Of a stretch of 64,000 nt of DNA, positions 38,134-48,947 are shown in pieces. Position 1 is the first letter of the stretch; each line of letters opens with the position of its first letter. The position numbers and the translations under genes were made by a program. The stretch covers positions 4,960,001-5,024,000 of the forward strand of contig NC_003281.10 of the NCBI RefSeq assembly GCF_000002985.6. Reading direction: 5' to 3'. Below the pieces are notes generated by a model. That model was not told the DNA's origin and ran no database searches. It saw only the letters and a program-made list of their open reading frames with translations. Source of the DNA: Caenorhabditis elegans (lineage: Eukaryota; Nematoda; Chromadorea; Rhabditida; Rhabditidae).

Positions 38134-39382
38134 TTGAGCATTTGGTAAATTGAGAGTTTCTCTGAAAAAACGAATAAATTTTTTTCTATAGGTTTTCTGA
38201 GTAAGATAATTAAAAAGCACAATAAAACGGAAATCAGTTTTTATTGCTTATTTTTTGCTTATTTGCTTATGCAACATGGATGATACGTGGAATTGAACGG
38301 CACTAAGAGATTTCTCCAGGGAAATAAAAAAGTGAGAGACAACGGCAAAGGCGACGTCGACTTCAATTGGGAAGGATAACTGGGAGAAGAGATAGTGTTT
38401 GATTTGGAGAGACCCAGTATTCGGCATCTTGGGAAGAAGAAGATACAGTCGTCGTGAGACGCAGAACAAATAGGATCGATCGATTTTTGAGGGAAAATAG
38501 AGATGTTGAACACGTCATCACACCATTATAAGAGAAAGAAGAACGAAGAAATCTGGTTTGGAAAAGTGAAGAGAGAAAAAAGAAAAAGGGCTTTTTTCGG
38601 TGAAAAATGAGTGGAATCAAGTGAATAAAACAAAGACAAAGTGATAACCATCTGTCATCTAGGTCAAGGCAGTCAGGAAAAAAGTCTATAGCTGTCAACC
38701 GCAGGCTAGTTTTATTACCTCGGGTATGAATATTAATGAAGCATTAAAATATTGAGCGCTTGGATTTACATAGAATTTAGAAAATCAGAAAACAGTCTTT
38801 ATTTAGCAGAACAATTGTGGAAATTATGGACACATTTTTTTTGTAATCAGAAAATGATTTTCTTCGGCTATTGTTGTTAACAAACACGCGAAAAATAGAA
38901 TATTTGACAGAGTATACTATAAATATCAAAAATATGTCTTAAATAATTCCGAATATGCAAATTTCTGCGCGAAAACGTTCAAAACTGACGATTAAAAACC
39001 AGAAAAACTACAGAAACAAATTACAGTTATTTCAGCCGTGTGGAGAATCCTCGGCCACGGCCACCAGAACAATATCTCCTGACTGCAGTGACTGGTTTTC
39101 CGATGTTTACACTGCTGGAAGTTACTTCATTGTTCTTTTGCAAACAATTTCGCTTGGAAAATATTGATTTAATTTAACTTGAACGTAAATTGACTTTTAA
39201 ATTGATTAATGAGTAGTTTTATAGAGGGTTTTGGTTACTGTAGCTTTAAAGGCGCATGCTTGAAAAGTTTTAATGAAGGAAACTCTTCCATAATTTGCAA
39301 ACATTTTCACTTTTGTTTTTTAAGCCGTTTTCTGCTGAATTCGTCTTTTTATTATGAAATTAAAATTGTATTAATTTCAGAA
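38134..39382. other. Divergent promoter region of tmem-131 and the SMCR8-like gene
   Basis: About 1.25 kb. The 38250-38700 part has an open minus-strand frame (38363-38698) that is Ser/Phe-rich and without splice or start context; I take it as chance. One copy of the dispersed TACTGTAG/AAAGGCGCATG repeat is at about 39236-39260. The SMCR8-like exon begins after TTAATTTCAG at 39380. Confidence 0.5.
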
Positions 39383-41293
39383 ATGATTTCATTCGAGGAT
39401 TTTCTCCTCCGACCATCCAAAGTCGTCGATCCATTCAACAGATTCGTCGCAAAAATTGATCCATTTCTGACTCTTGTCGAATTTTGCCAAGTTATCGGAC
39501 CAAAACCACTAGCGGTAGTTTCTCAGCGGCCAGATGATAAAAGTAAATATTTATACACAATTTTCTCGAATAAATGCTAATTTTCAGTCCGCGGAGTTGA
39601 CATAAACGATATGGCAATCTGGTTGATGTCGTCTGATACTGTTCCGGGTACAATGATTGTGTTGGAAAACAATCAAACGGGTGTATATGCGGCCGCATAT
39701 TATTTTAATTTGTACGACATGAGAGCAAGAGCTTTTCAAAGAAATTTATGCATCGCCTATTTATGTTCGGAGAAGCCAACAAAAGAAACTTTGAACCTAT
39801 TCTCATCAGCTATGAAAAAATTAGTTTCACCAGTTTTGATTTGCAATCGACGTCTGTTTATTCGCCATGTCACTGATATTGTCAAGTTTTCGGACAGTGT
39901 TGGTAAGTTTTTTTTCTTCGATTTTTTAAACAAATTGTTACCATTTTCAGATGAAACCACCCTGAAACAGTACTATACACTGAATGGAGATTCACAAAAG
40001 TTGTCAGACGGAAGCAGATTCAATGTAGTTTTCGAGCAAACCAGGCTTCTAAAAAGCAAATTTTTGACGAAAAGATTTCAAGAAATGGCTTTTGATGGTG
40101 AACAAAACGTTGAGACTTTGATTTAGAATTATATTTCAGATGACATTTGCTGTGGTCACAATGCAGAAAACATGAACGAAGCTGAAGATATTATTTGCTC
40201 ATTCCGAGTTCCATCAATTCCATTGAGTCCTGTGGAAACTCTCACTCCATGTGTAAGATTTTAAAACCTTTGTTGCCTATAAAAATTAAATTATACAGGC
40301 GTATTCATCCATAATTCCAAAACTACGCCAACTATGCTCCGAACTATGTTCATCAGGAAGCCCTAATAGAAATTCTACTCATGGAGCTCTTTTCTGTGGA
40401 CACCGTCCCATCGCAACTACATCACCAGCCGCCACTACAACTTTGCCTTGGAACACTGATTCAGGAAAATCTGATAATGATAAAAACGGAGAAGAAACTC
40501 TAAAAGAAGTAACTGGACACCTGGGAGATGTCATATTTCCATTGCTTTGTGGAGAAGATTTGGTAGTTTGTGGAGCAGAACAGAGAAAGAGTACTGTAGA
40601 AGATATGCTCGGGAAATTGAGCAGAGTTGTTCCAAGAGAAAGTGCTCGGAATGTAGAAGAAAATATCAAAATCGAAAAGGATCCAAATAGGTAAATAATC
40701 AGAAAACATTCAATTCTAAAATTTGGTAATTTTTCAGAATAGGCAATGGATTGGGCGGTCTGCTATGTAATAGAAATGAGACCGGAAAATTGGCAAGATG
40801 GAGAAATGTTCTTGATATGAATAGGTAATAAAAATTCAAAAAAAAAAAAATATCGGTTTCAGAAGTGCTCTCAAGACGTTTACCTACGATGGATCATTGC
40901 TAGCTGGTCTCAATAAGAAAAGAAAGTGAGTAACATTTATGGACTTATTTCCTTATCTTGTCAAACAATTAAGTGCAAATAAGGGGATAAGTTCAGTTAA
41001 GATATACACTCTCCTAACAATAAACGCCTTTCAGGTTCCCATCTGATCGTTCCCTGGTCCTTTTTATAATTGCCTATTTGACAAATATTTGTCAGCTTGC
41101 ATTCATCTGTCGATATATGTTCATCAAATCTCCGAACTCTATCGAAAAAGCATTGGGAGATCAGCAGAAACTGAGCTCAGACGACGAAAGAATATTGATC
41201 AACTTGCTGATGGGAATCGACTTCGAAAAATTCAACCAACTCAAAGTATCATCCAAAGACGGGGCAAAGCCGAGTAGAACCATCAATTTGTGA
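39383..41293 (+). CDS. smcr-8: SMCR8-like DENN-domain protein
   Basis: Family role: SMCR8 forms a complex with C9orf72 and WDR41 that regulates Rab/Arf GTPases, autophagy and lysosome homeostasis. The protein starts [20 protein letters not shown] and contains [59 protein letters not shown] and [20 protein letters not shown], which follow the uDENN/longin part of human SMCR8 (EFSEQVGPQPL; LTLYDLEARGFVRPFCMAYI). The middle has [40 protein letters not shown] and [20 protein letters not shown], the DENN-like core, ending KPSRTINL. Roughly 490 residues, shorter than human SMCR8 (over 900). FLCN is a more distant relative with a similar LYDxxARGF motif, but SMCR8 fits better. A TTTCAG acceptor lies two bases before the ATG. 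Confidence 0.82.
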
Positions 41294-41319
41294 TTTAAAA
41301 ATTTGAATATTTATGAAAC

Positions 41320-41325
41320 AATAAA
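41320..41325 (+). terminator. poly(A) signal of the SMCR8-like gene
   Basis: AATAAA 27 bp after the stop codon; the convergent minus-strand gene ends 146 bp further on. Confidence 0.65.
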
Positions 41326-41470
41326 AAAAATCAAATTCAGTCTGATACAATACAAGCTGTCATTGAAACAAAACATAATTATAGATGATATGAACAGTAA
41401 TTAGAAGAAGGAAAATTTTAAAAATAAGGACGACAGAGCATTGATTTACGACAATGCATTCGGAGAACTT

Positions 41471-42636
41471 TCATCTTTTGATGATATCCTGTTTCATTTG
41501 GTTGATTTCAGCCCAAAAGTCTGCCTTGTCACGATTTCTAGCCAATTCAGCCGCCTTCTTGAACTCTTCAAAAGACTGCTTCAGAATGGCGAGCTCTTGA
41601 CGCAAATTAGTGTTTTCCGCCACGAGATGAGCGATTTCTTTTTCATGTTGTTCTAAAACTCGGTCATCTTCTTCGTCTGGCTCTGTCATTGATCGTTTTG
41701 ACTTTTTATAATGAGCCTTTGGTTCAGTTGGCCAGTGACAGATGATTTCTGGTTTATCAATGTCCGGGATTCTCACTTTGCACACCTGGAAATGTAATTT
41801 TGATTAACGAACGCTTTTGTTAATAAGAAATCTCACCATATATTCTGAATTATTGCATTTCACGTACATGTTCGAAAGAACAAGCTGTAAAATAAAAAAT
41901 AACACTCGAAAGCTGAATTTATCTTACATCAACACTTCCTGAAATAAAATCCACTTTGTCAGCAACAGTCGGGTGTTTAAGCAGATTTTCGAAGTCCTAA
42001 ACAGTTTTTAATAATTTTTGCAATGATGTTGGCCAGTTTACCTCTTTGCCGATGACGTGGGTAGTTGGCATCCAAGAAAGGTATTTTTTGGTATCTTTCT
42101 GAAAAATAGTTGATTTTAGAATTAAGTAGTTTTCAAAATTAGGCGTTACACTGTAATCTCGTCTCCATTCTTCATCGTGGACGATATTGGCGATGAATAT
42201 TTCATGCGGCACTGGAGCAAGAGATTTTGATCTTAGAATGAACGACGTTGAATAGAAATAAAATGAATTTCAACTTACAGTGATTTGGGTTTTCGATTAC
42301 CTCCGGACATATCGTCTTGTCGCGATTTTCCCTGTAAAAACGATTTGAGCTTAATCTCCTAAATTAGTCGTTTTTGAGCGGAAAAGACAAATGGAGGTAA
42401 AGTTTTTCGAGTTTTATTTGAAAAAAATCAATTCAGGGAACCATTCGGTAGAAAGAGCAATAAGGAATGATGCGAGTAATGATGAGAAAATCGGAAATTT
42501 CAATTGAAAATTTAGTTTTCCACACGACAGGAGAAGTCCACAGACTACGGTACTCGGCAACCGCTGTGAGACCCGACCAGGGGACCTTTGAATGCGCCTT
42601 TAAAGTTTTTGGATTTTGCACAAAACTTACCGACAT
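41471..42636 (-). CDS. Small coiled-coil protein, unrecognised
   Basis: Seven or so short exons join in frame: MS|GKSRQDDMSGGNRKPKSL, SKSLAPVPHEIFIANIVHDE, EWRRDYS, KDTKKYLSWMPTTHVIGKE, DFENLLKHPTVADKVDFISG, SVD, LVLSNMYVKCNNSEYM, VCKVRIPDIDKPEIICHWPT. The final exon has a basic patch (KAHYKKSKRS), an acidic PDEEDDR and a heptad-rich coiled coil (EQHEKEIAHLVAENTNLRQE, LAILKQSFEEFKKAAELARN), ending QDIIKR, stop TGA at 41471-41473. About 210 residues. I do not recognise the family; the coiled coil and possible nuclear signal are the only clues. It is the last minus-strand gene of the larp-1 cluster but lies 682 bp from the TMEM144-like gene, so operon membership is less sure. The first exon carries only two codons. 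Confidence 0.7.
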
Positions 42637-42646
42637 TTTATGTCAA

Positions 42647-42676
42647 AATTTAATTTAATTTAATTTAATTTAATTT
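42647..42676. repeat. (AATTT)6 microsatellite
   Basis: Six uninterrupted AATTT units, about 10 bp upstream of the ATG of the minus-strand coiled-coil gene. Confidence 0.9.
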
Positions 42677-42720
42677 ATTACGATAGTAAGATAATAAAAA
42701 GAGAAGAAAAAAAAAATTAA

Positions 42721-43166
42721 TTTTCAAAGTTTGGAAAATCTATTAATTTTGCATATAAATTGTGGTCTACAAGGTATGACTGAAAATTCACTTTTTCTGC
42801 TTGAACTTGGCGGTTTCGAAATTTTTTAAAATTCTGTTTTCAAATTCTGAAAGAACATAAAATTCGCTACAAAATGGCTACGGGAATTTCTAAAAAAGTT
42901 AGCTTGAAGCCAGAAATTAATTTTCAAAGATTGGAAAATCTATTAATTTTGCATATAAATTGTGGTCTACAAGGTATGACTGAAAATTCACTTTTTCTGC
43001 TTGAACTTGGCGGTTTCGAAATTTTTTAAAATTCTGTTTTCAAATTCTGAAAGAACATAAAATTCGCTACAAAATGGCTACGGGAATTTCTAAAAAAGTT
43101 AGTTTGAAGCCAGAAATTAATTTTCAAAGTTTGGAAAATCTATTAATTTTGCATATAAATTGTGGT
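42721..43166. repeat. Exact 200-bp-period tandem repeat, 2.2 copies
   Basis: Copy 1 at 42721-42920, copy 2 at 42921-43120, partial copy 3 at 43121-43166. I see only two differences between the full copies (T/A at 42730/42930 and C/T near 42903/43103). Each unit holds TCTATTAATTTTGCATATAA, GTGGTCTACAAGGTATGACT and GGCTACGGGAATTTCTAAAA. No reading frame of note. It lies between the TMEM144-like gene and the coiled-coil gene. Confidence 0.9.
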
Positions 43167-43317
43167 AATAATGATCTTGGAAAGAAGGCTATAATTGAGA
43201 TAAACTATTCATTTCTGTTCAAAATATCACAATCTCTTCAAATGTTTTTGTACAAAATGTTTGTATATAATATTATAATACACATATATTCAAGAACCCA
43301 TTTTACAAGAATACAAA

Positions 43318-44720
43318 TTATTTGGAAACTCCCACACAAATCGCTCCAATCAACGTGATGGCGACAGCAATAGATAGAAGACGGAGATTTCGGGATCCGG
43401 AAATGTCACGGAAGTAGAACACACTCCATAGTGCAGCAATAACTCCGGGAACCATTGAGATAATTGGAAATGATACGGCTTGTGATAAATTGTCATTTGC
43501 CACAAACCAAGATGCTTGGGCGATTCCCCACATTGATCCAGCTGTCATTGATGGTCCAACTAATCGGGATGAAGCAAATGGATTATTCTGAATTTTATAA
43601 ATTTGATTTTTGAAATACAATTCGATGTTTTACTCTGGAATAAATAACGTAACCAATCATAAGTGCCGATGCGGTGCAGAAAATTCCAATATAGTGAGAG
43701 AAAACATATCCGAGTCCGGTTTTCGGGGCGGTAGGGTACTGAAGAATTGAGATGTGAATTGAATTCAGATAAAATTGTATAGTTTCTTACAATTTCGGGA
43801 TGATCTTGGATATAGATGACCGGTACAAAAGTGAATCCATAGAAGACTCCGGCAACTAGAGAAGTGATAATTGCGAGAAGCCTCTTTTGATTGCGATGAG
43901 CTCTTGTTGGCACTGCTCCGCCACGTGGCACCACTATATCACTATCATCTGGAGCTACGTCATCAGTCAAATCATCATCCGGTGCCACCATCAGAGGACT
44001 TCTTTCTGACGCGGTCTGAGGCTCGTTTGGACGGATTTGGGAAAAAAGAAATCCACTGAAATTTGGTGTTGTATGTCAGAACTTCATATAAATTCTTACC
44101 CAAAAACCACAAGAACCAATCCAAAATAGTTAAGAAATGGGTACTCGGGTACTGTAGAATTTATCCCAAAAAGTCCAAATCTGAAAACAGAGCATTTCTC
44201 GAAACAATCGATTTTATGTTTGAAACCTTCCAGCAGCCCATCCAGCTACACAATTCGTAGTTCCCCAGACCAACATTCCCATTCCAATTCCAATTGTATT
44301 CATAATAGGAACTGCCGTCGCATTTCCTGAATAATCACATTCGAAGTCACCAGGTACACTAAAAAACTCTTACCGAGAGCCCAGAACATGCCACCAAGCA
44401 TTGCAAGTGGCTCGAATTCTGGAAATCCTTGTGTTGAATAAACTACGATTCCAACCAGAAGAATAGCTGTGGACATGATCCATTGCACGAAAATTCCTGC
44501 AATTTTTATTTAGATGAGTTTATCTTTGAGATATCTGGAGTTGAAAGAGTTTTTCGGAGTATGGGTTACTGTACTTATTGGAGGCGCACACCTTACCGTA
44601 TTTTTGCGATAAAAAATAGTACCTACCATTTCCCGAATGACATTTCTTCACAGGAACAAACATGGATCCAAAAAGAACTGATGAAAGTGCACATGCACTT
44701 AATCCAACAGCTATGCTCAT
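43318..44720 (-). CDS. TMEM144-like multi-pass membrane transporter
   Basis: About ten hydrophobic segments in the drug/metabolite-transporter style, predicted sugar or metabolite transport as for TMEM144 (DUF1632). Visible segments: MSIAVGLSACALSSVLFGSM followed by FVPVKK, IMSTAILLVGIVVYSTQGFP, EPLAMLGGMFWALGNATAVP, GIGMGMLVWGTTNCVAGWAA, FLNYFGLVLVVFGGFLF, then a hydrophilic loop with DDDLTDDVAPDDSD, LLAIITSLVAGVFYGFTFVP, SHYIGIFCTASALMIGYVIY, TAGSMWGIAQASWFVANDNL, VSFPIISMVPGVIAALWSVF, and LLSIAVAITLIGAICVGVSK at the end. The FGSMFVPVKK and GGxxWALGN motifs are typical of the family. A GTTTTTCAG acceptor is one base before the ATG. The upstream TMEM177-like gene stops 225 bp before. Confidence 0.88.
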
Positions 44721-44944
44721 CCTGAAAAACTAGATTCTAGTAACTTGAAAATTTTTGTCAAACTAAAATATTTATAATGGTCAAAAATACCAGGGGTGTA
44801 GTAATATAACATGAATAAAAGTAATTCAATATATTTATAATTACCGAAAGAGAATAAATAACAAGAAAAAAGAAGAAAAAACCAGTCTAAAAACAAAAAT
44901 TGCAAGCCTAAAACAGAAGAAAAAACTAAAAATTCTGAAAAAAA

Positions 44945-46964
44945 TCAATCGTCCATTCCAATTACAGCCTTCAACTCGTCATCTTCTTCGTTGACATCCT
45001 GAAATTTTGGTATATTTTTTTTTCAAATTGATCAGTATTTCGTTGAATACTTACTAGAAAATTCAATTCAAATTTCAGTAATTAAAAAGACCAATCTACC
45101 TTTAAATGATCATATCTTGTAATAATAGGAGTCGCAATTCCACGAATATCTCCAGTTGCAGTAATCTGATTCCACAACGATGGTTTGATATCTCTCATAA
45201 TTCGATTCCGTTTCAACATTTTCCAATAATATTCTTTTCCACCTTCAGCATGCTCAAATGAAGCTCGTGCGGCTTCTGCATCCGCATGAATATCGGTTAG
45301 ATATCTGAAAAATAAAAAGTTGATTGAATTGAACTACAATGTGTTTTTCTTTGTTTTACACTGGTGAACTAGGTCAGAGCAGTTAGGGGAAACTGGTTTT
45401 CGTATAATTAAAGTGGAAAGAAAACAATTTTAAAAATTCGTTGCTTTGAACTATTTTCTATAATTTTTTTTTTATTTAGCAGAAGTGCAACAATTCCGAG
45501 TGTCACTTCAGAGAAAAAGTGTCATTTTTAATTATTTTTATTCGAAAAATAACGTTTTCTCTAAAAACACGAAAATCTCCAGCACTGCTCACAATTATAA
45601 CTGGGCATTTTTGATTTTTCCTCGAGTTTGTTTAGTAATTTTCAATTCAATTCCAAATTATGAAATTGAATCTGATTAACCTCCCTCACCTATACAATAA
45701 ATGCCATTGTTTATTGGCATACCAAGCAGCTCCCAGTAGTATTGGATAGGCAATGGCAAAAGACGCTGCTGAGCCACCCATTATTCTTGAACTCTGTAAC
45801 TCAATTAGAATGAAATTAAAAAGGGAATTAATGTACGTACATTATGAATCCAATATGTGAAGATAGAACTGAAAGTTGTCCACGTAGCCCACGAGATGCT
45901 CCGTTGAGCAAGTGAAGCGTACCCATCATAGGCGTAGAGATCTCGGAGAAACAGGAAATGGTGAGCCTGAAAAATGATTTTTTTTAATTTCGAAATATGT
46001 ACAAGCTTCAAATTCTCACATTATCGGAAAATGCGTAACAATCTGTGAATTCTTCTGCAATCTCCGAATCCCATCGAATTGGTACACGCTCGCCCAGAAA
46101 ATCCATTCCTTCCGGGTTTTGGCTTCTAAATTGAACAATTGATAGCAAAACTTTTAGTTAGTTGCAATTTTATTTTAAATTTGAAAAGCCGTCTCACTTA
46201 AAATAATCCAGTGCCTCCTGTGCATTCTTAAATCTCGAATACATTGGAACCGCAAGATTGAGGCCTGTTCGAACACCTAGAGATCCTGAAGCAACAGTTT
46301 CATCTGAATTTGTCATTGATCGTTGAATCTGAACTGATACAACTGCATCTTTTGGAATACGAGATTCACGATCCAAGAATCTACCATATTCTTGATCAGC
46401 AATTGGTACTAGATGTTCTGGTAATGGTTCCACGGAGTATCTGGAAATGGGTAATAATTGATATTTATCACAACTGATAGATCTTATCAAATTGTAATTG
46501 TTATCAATATTTGATAAATTACTATAGTTTGTAGTCTGTAGTTTATAGTCGGTATTCTCCGTTTTCAATTATTTTTTTTGTAAAAATGAATTAAAAATTT
46601 TTTTAAAGAAAATAATTATTTTGTTTTTTATTTATCAACACATTTTTTTTGGGAAAACCCCTTCTCGGTTTTGATTTTCCTGAAAAAATTTGAATTTTGT
46701 GAATTTTCAAAAAAAAAAGAAAAGAAATTCGTTCTTCCAATTTTCCGGCCGATCACAAAATTTTGTATTTCAAACTTTGGATTGTATCCGAGATTATTAC
46801 CTTTTTGGAAACGTAAAATTAACGAATGGGCCATTAATAAGAATTGATCCAATCGGATATCCAACTACTGTAGCTGCAAGAAGCCCAATTCTTGCCCGTC
46901 GACCCATTTTCGACTGAAGCCATAAAGTGGCTCGTTGATTCCATTCGGAATATGTTGAACCCAT
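44945..46964 (-). CDS. TMEM177-like protein, copy A
   Basis: Family role: TMEM177 is an inner mitochondrial membrane protein that stabilises COX20 and assists COX2 biogenesis. Starts MGSTYSEWNQRATLWLQSKM, with a first hydrophobic segment (IGLLAATVVGYPIGSILING), then YSVEPLPEHLVPIADQEYGR, LGVRTGLNLAVPMYSRFKNA, DCYAFSDNAHHFLFLRDLYA, a second hydrophobic part (AASFAIAYPILLGAAWYA), and GGKEYYWKMLKRNRIMRDI with TATGDIRGIATPIITRYDHL, ending GMDD. The GGxxYYxKxLxxNxxxR plus xSGDI-like motif aligns with human TMEM177 (GGVEFYEKLLSGNLALRSLL). More diverged than copy B, with weaker matches in the N-terminal half. It lies 235 bp downstream of copy B on the same strand. Confidence 0.72.
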
Positions 46965-47198
46965 TTTGAAACTGCAATCGTCTACGGAAATTGAATATTT
47001 TGAATATGAAATTGAGATATAGATTAAATATAAAAGGAATTTTTCGATAAACCTTTGGAAAACCAGGCAAGTTTGATTTCCTTTTTAATAAAAAAATTTA
47101 TAAAATTAAAAATTAGAAAAGAAAACTAATAAAATCTCTACATTCTAACCCGTTAAAACACACAAAAATAAAACAAAAAACACGAAAGATAAATTAAT

Positions 47199-48830
47199 CT
47201 AATTCTGATTTTCTTCTCCGTCATCAGCAGATATTTTATCATATTGATTGATTCGTTTTCGAATTTTTCGAATTTCTCGAGCTCTGACTGAAAGCTTAAC
47301 AGGAGCATTGATGACGTCACCATTACGTGCTATTTGTCGCTCGCCTTCTTCGCCAAGAATCTGAAAATCGTATTTATTTTCTTATTTTTTTTTTGAATAA
47401 ACAAACCCTTCGATATAATCTGTTTAATTTCATTGTAGATTCCAAATAATCAATACCTCCGATCGCATATTCATCACCTCTAAAATTCTTTTTTTTAACA
47501 AAAATACATGTAATGAAATCTTACCTAACTACAGTATCCTCATCAGATCTCGTAGTTTTAAAAGACTCAAAATGTTTTGAAAATTGTGAAAATGCAGCGA
47601 AAGTGAATGTGAGAGCAGCTACAGTTGCCAAATATGGACCAGCCATCATAGCGATACCTGAAAATTTATTGAAATTTCATTCTAGAATTTGATTGGAACA
47701 TTATTTACCGTTTAATACTCCATAACTCATTGATGAAATTCCAATCCACGCGAAGATTGGAGCACAGAAATATTCGCCACTGGAAAACAAATATTTTTGC
47801 TCAGATTTTTTATCACAGTGAGTTTATTCAGAGAAAAATTATTTGTTTTGTCAAATTTTTAATAATCCTCAGTCATAATTATATTTGTGATAAAGACAGG
47901 CTTTCTGGACATTTTTTTTGGATTTTTTTTCGATTTTTTTCGTAGAAAAACCAAAAAATCCGATTTTTTAAACGAAAATGAAACATTTTAGCTTCAAAAT
48001 TTGAAATAAAAACGAAAACAACCTCCTTGTTTTTTTTTCCGAAAAAAAAAATTTAAATAAAAAAGTACCTGTTTGCAATTTGTAATTCTCGTTGAACAAC
48101 AAACATTTTGGCAGCATCTGAGAGCATTAATCGTGAAATAATTTCATCTCCTGTTTCACTGTTCATTTCAATTTTTCTTCGATGTTTACTTAATCCTAAA
48201 TCAACTTCTAAATTGGCTCCGATTCTCCGTGCAGTTTCCACGTCATCAAGTGTCATTCGAAGTGGAAATTGTAGTTCTGCACCACTGCTCAGGAACAGTC
48301 CTCCATACGTTTTTGGCTCCATTTCATCGGTCAATACCACGTGGAACTTAATATTTTTAAGTTAAAGTCTCAACACGACAAATATTTGTTATATACAAAA
48401 ACATGTGCACCTTTAAAGATTACTGTAATTTCTAACCTCCAATTTCTGTAAAATTGTCATTGCTTTTTCAGTTGTTCTCTGTTTTCTCAAATCGTTTTTC
48501 GTCAAGTATTCTTTAAAAGCGCACACTTTTTTCTTTTACAATTTTTTTCGCGTCGAGACCTAAATAATAACCTTTGACTTTTTCAATCCTTCCATTTTAT
48601 CCATTTCGTGCTCGACGAGCTCTTTCAAACTCTCGCTTGGTTCCAGTGAACTCCTGTTTAAATATGGTTTCGCCCAAATTTGATCTCCACGAAAACCTAA
48701 AATCAAGCAGATTTCAAACCGTTTTTTTCAAAAAATAAAAGTTTTTACCATGTACCATAATATATCCAAGTGGATATATCGGAATAATTCCCAAATAGAT
48801 TTGTTTGATCCGCGAGAAATATTGAGACAT
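47199..48830 (-). CDS. TMEM177-like protein, copy B
   Basis: Starts MSQYFSRIKQIYLGIIPIYP, first hydrophobic segment with GYIMVHGFRGDQIW, then SLEPSESLKELVEHEMDKME, KTYGGLFLSSGAELQFPLRM, ARRIGANLEVDLGLSKHRRK, MLSDAAKMFVVQRELQIANS, two hydrophobic segments (FAWIGISSMSYGVLNGIAMM; AGPYLATVAALTFTFAAFSQ) and the signature GGIDYLESTMKLNRLYRRIL, GEEGERQIARNGDVI, which matches human TMEM177. It ends EENQN, stop at 47199-47201. TTAGTTCAG abuts the ATG, and a larp-1 AATAAA at 48942-48947 lies about 111 bp upstream, so it should be an SL2-spliced operon cistron. Predicted role: cytochrome c oxidase assembly in mitochondria. Confidence 0.82.
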
Positions 48831-48941
48831 CTGAACTAACAATTTTTAAAATTACCCCGAAATAAACGAAATAACTGTGTCATCTGAAACATTTCTACGC
48901 CCACGAACAGAAGGAAAATCCAAAAAAATTTTGATTTTATG

Positions 48942-48947
48942 TTTATT
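48942..48947 (-). terminator. larp-1: poly(A) signal of larp-1
   Basis: Minus-strand AATAAA, about 1.16 kb after the larp-1 stop and about 111 bp before the acceptor of TMEM177 copy B. Confidence 0.6.

Noticed and set aside
38363-38698. 111-codon minus-strand open frame upstream of tmem-131
   Set aside because: Ser/Phe/Leu-rich chance frame; overlapping alternative frames are equally open and no exon structure fits.
43074-43358. 94-codon plus-strand frame across the 200-bp repeat
   Set aside because: Spans tandem repeat DNA and the opposite strand of the TMEM144-like 3' end; no gene-like features.
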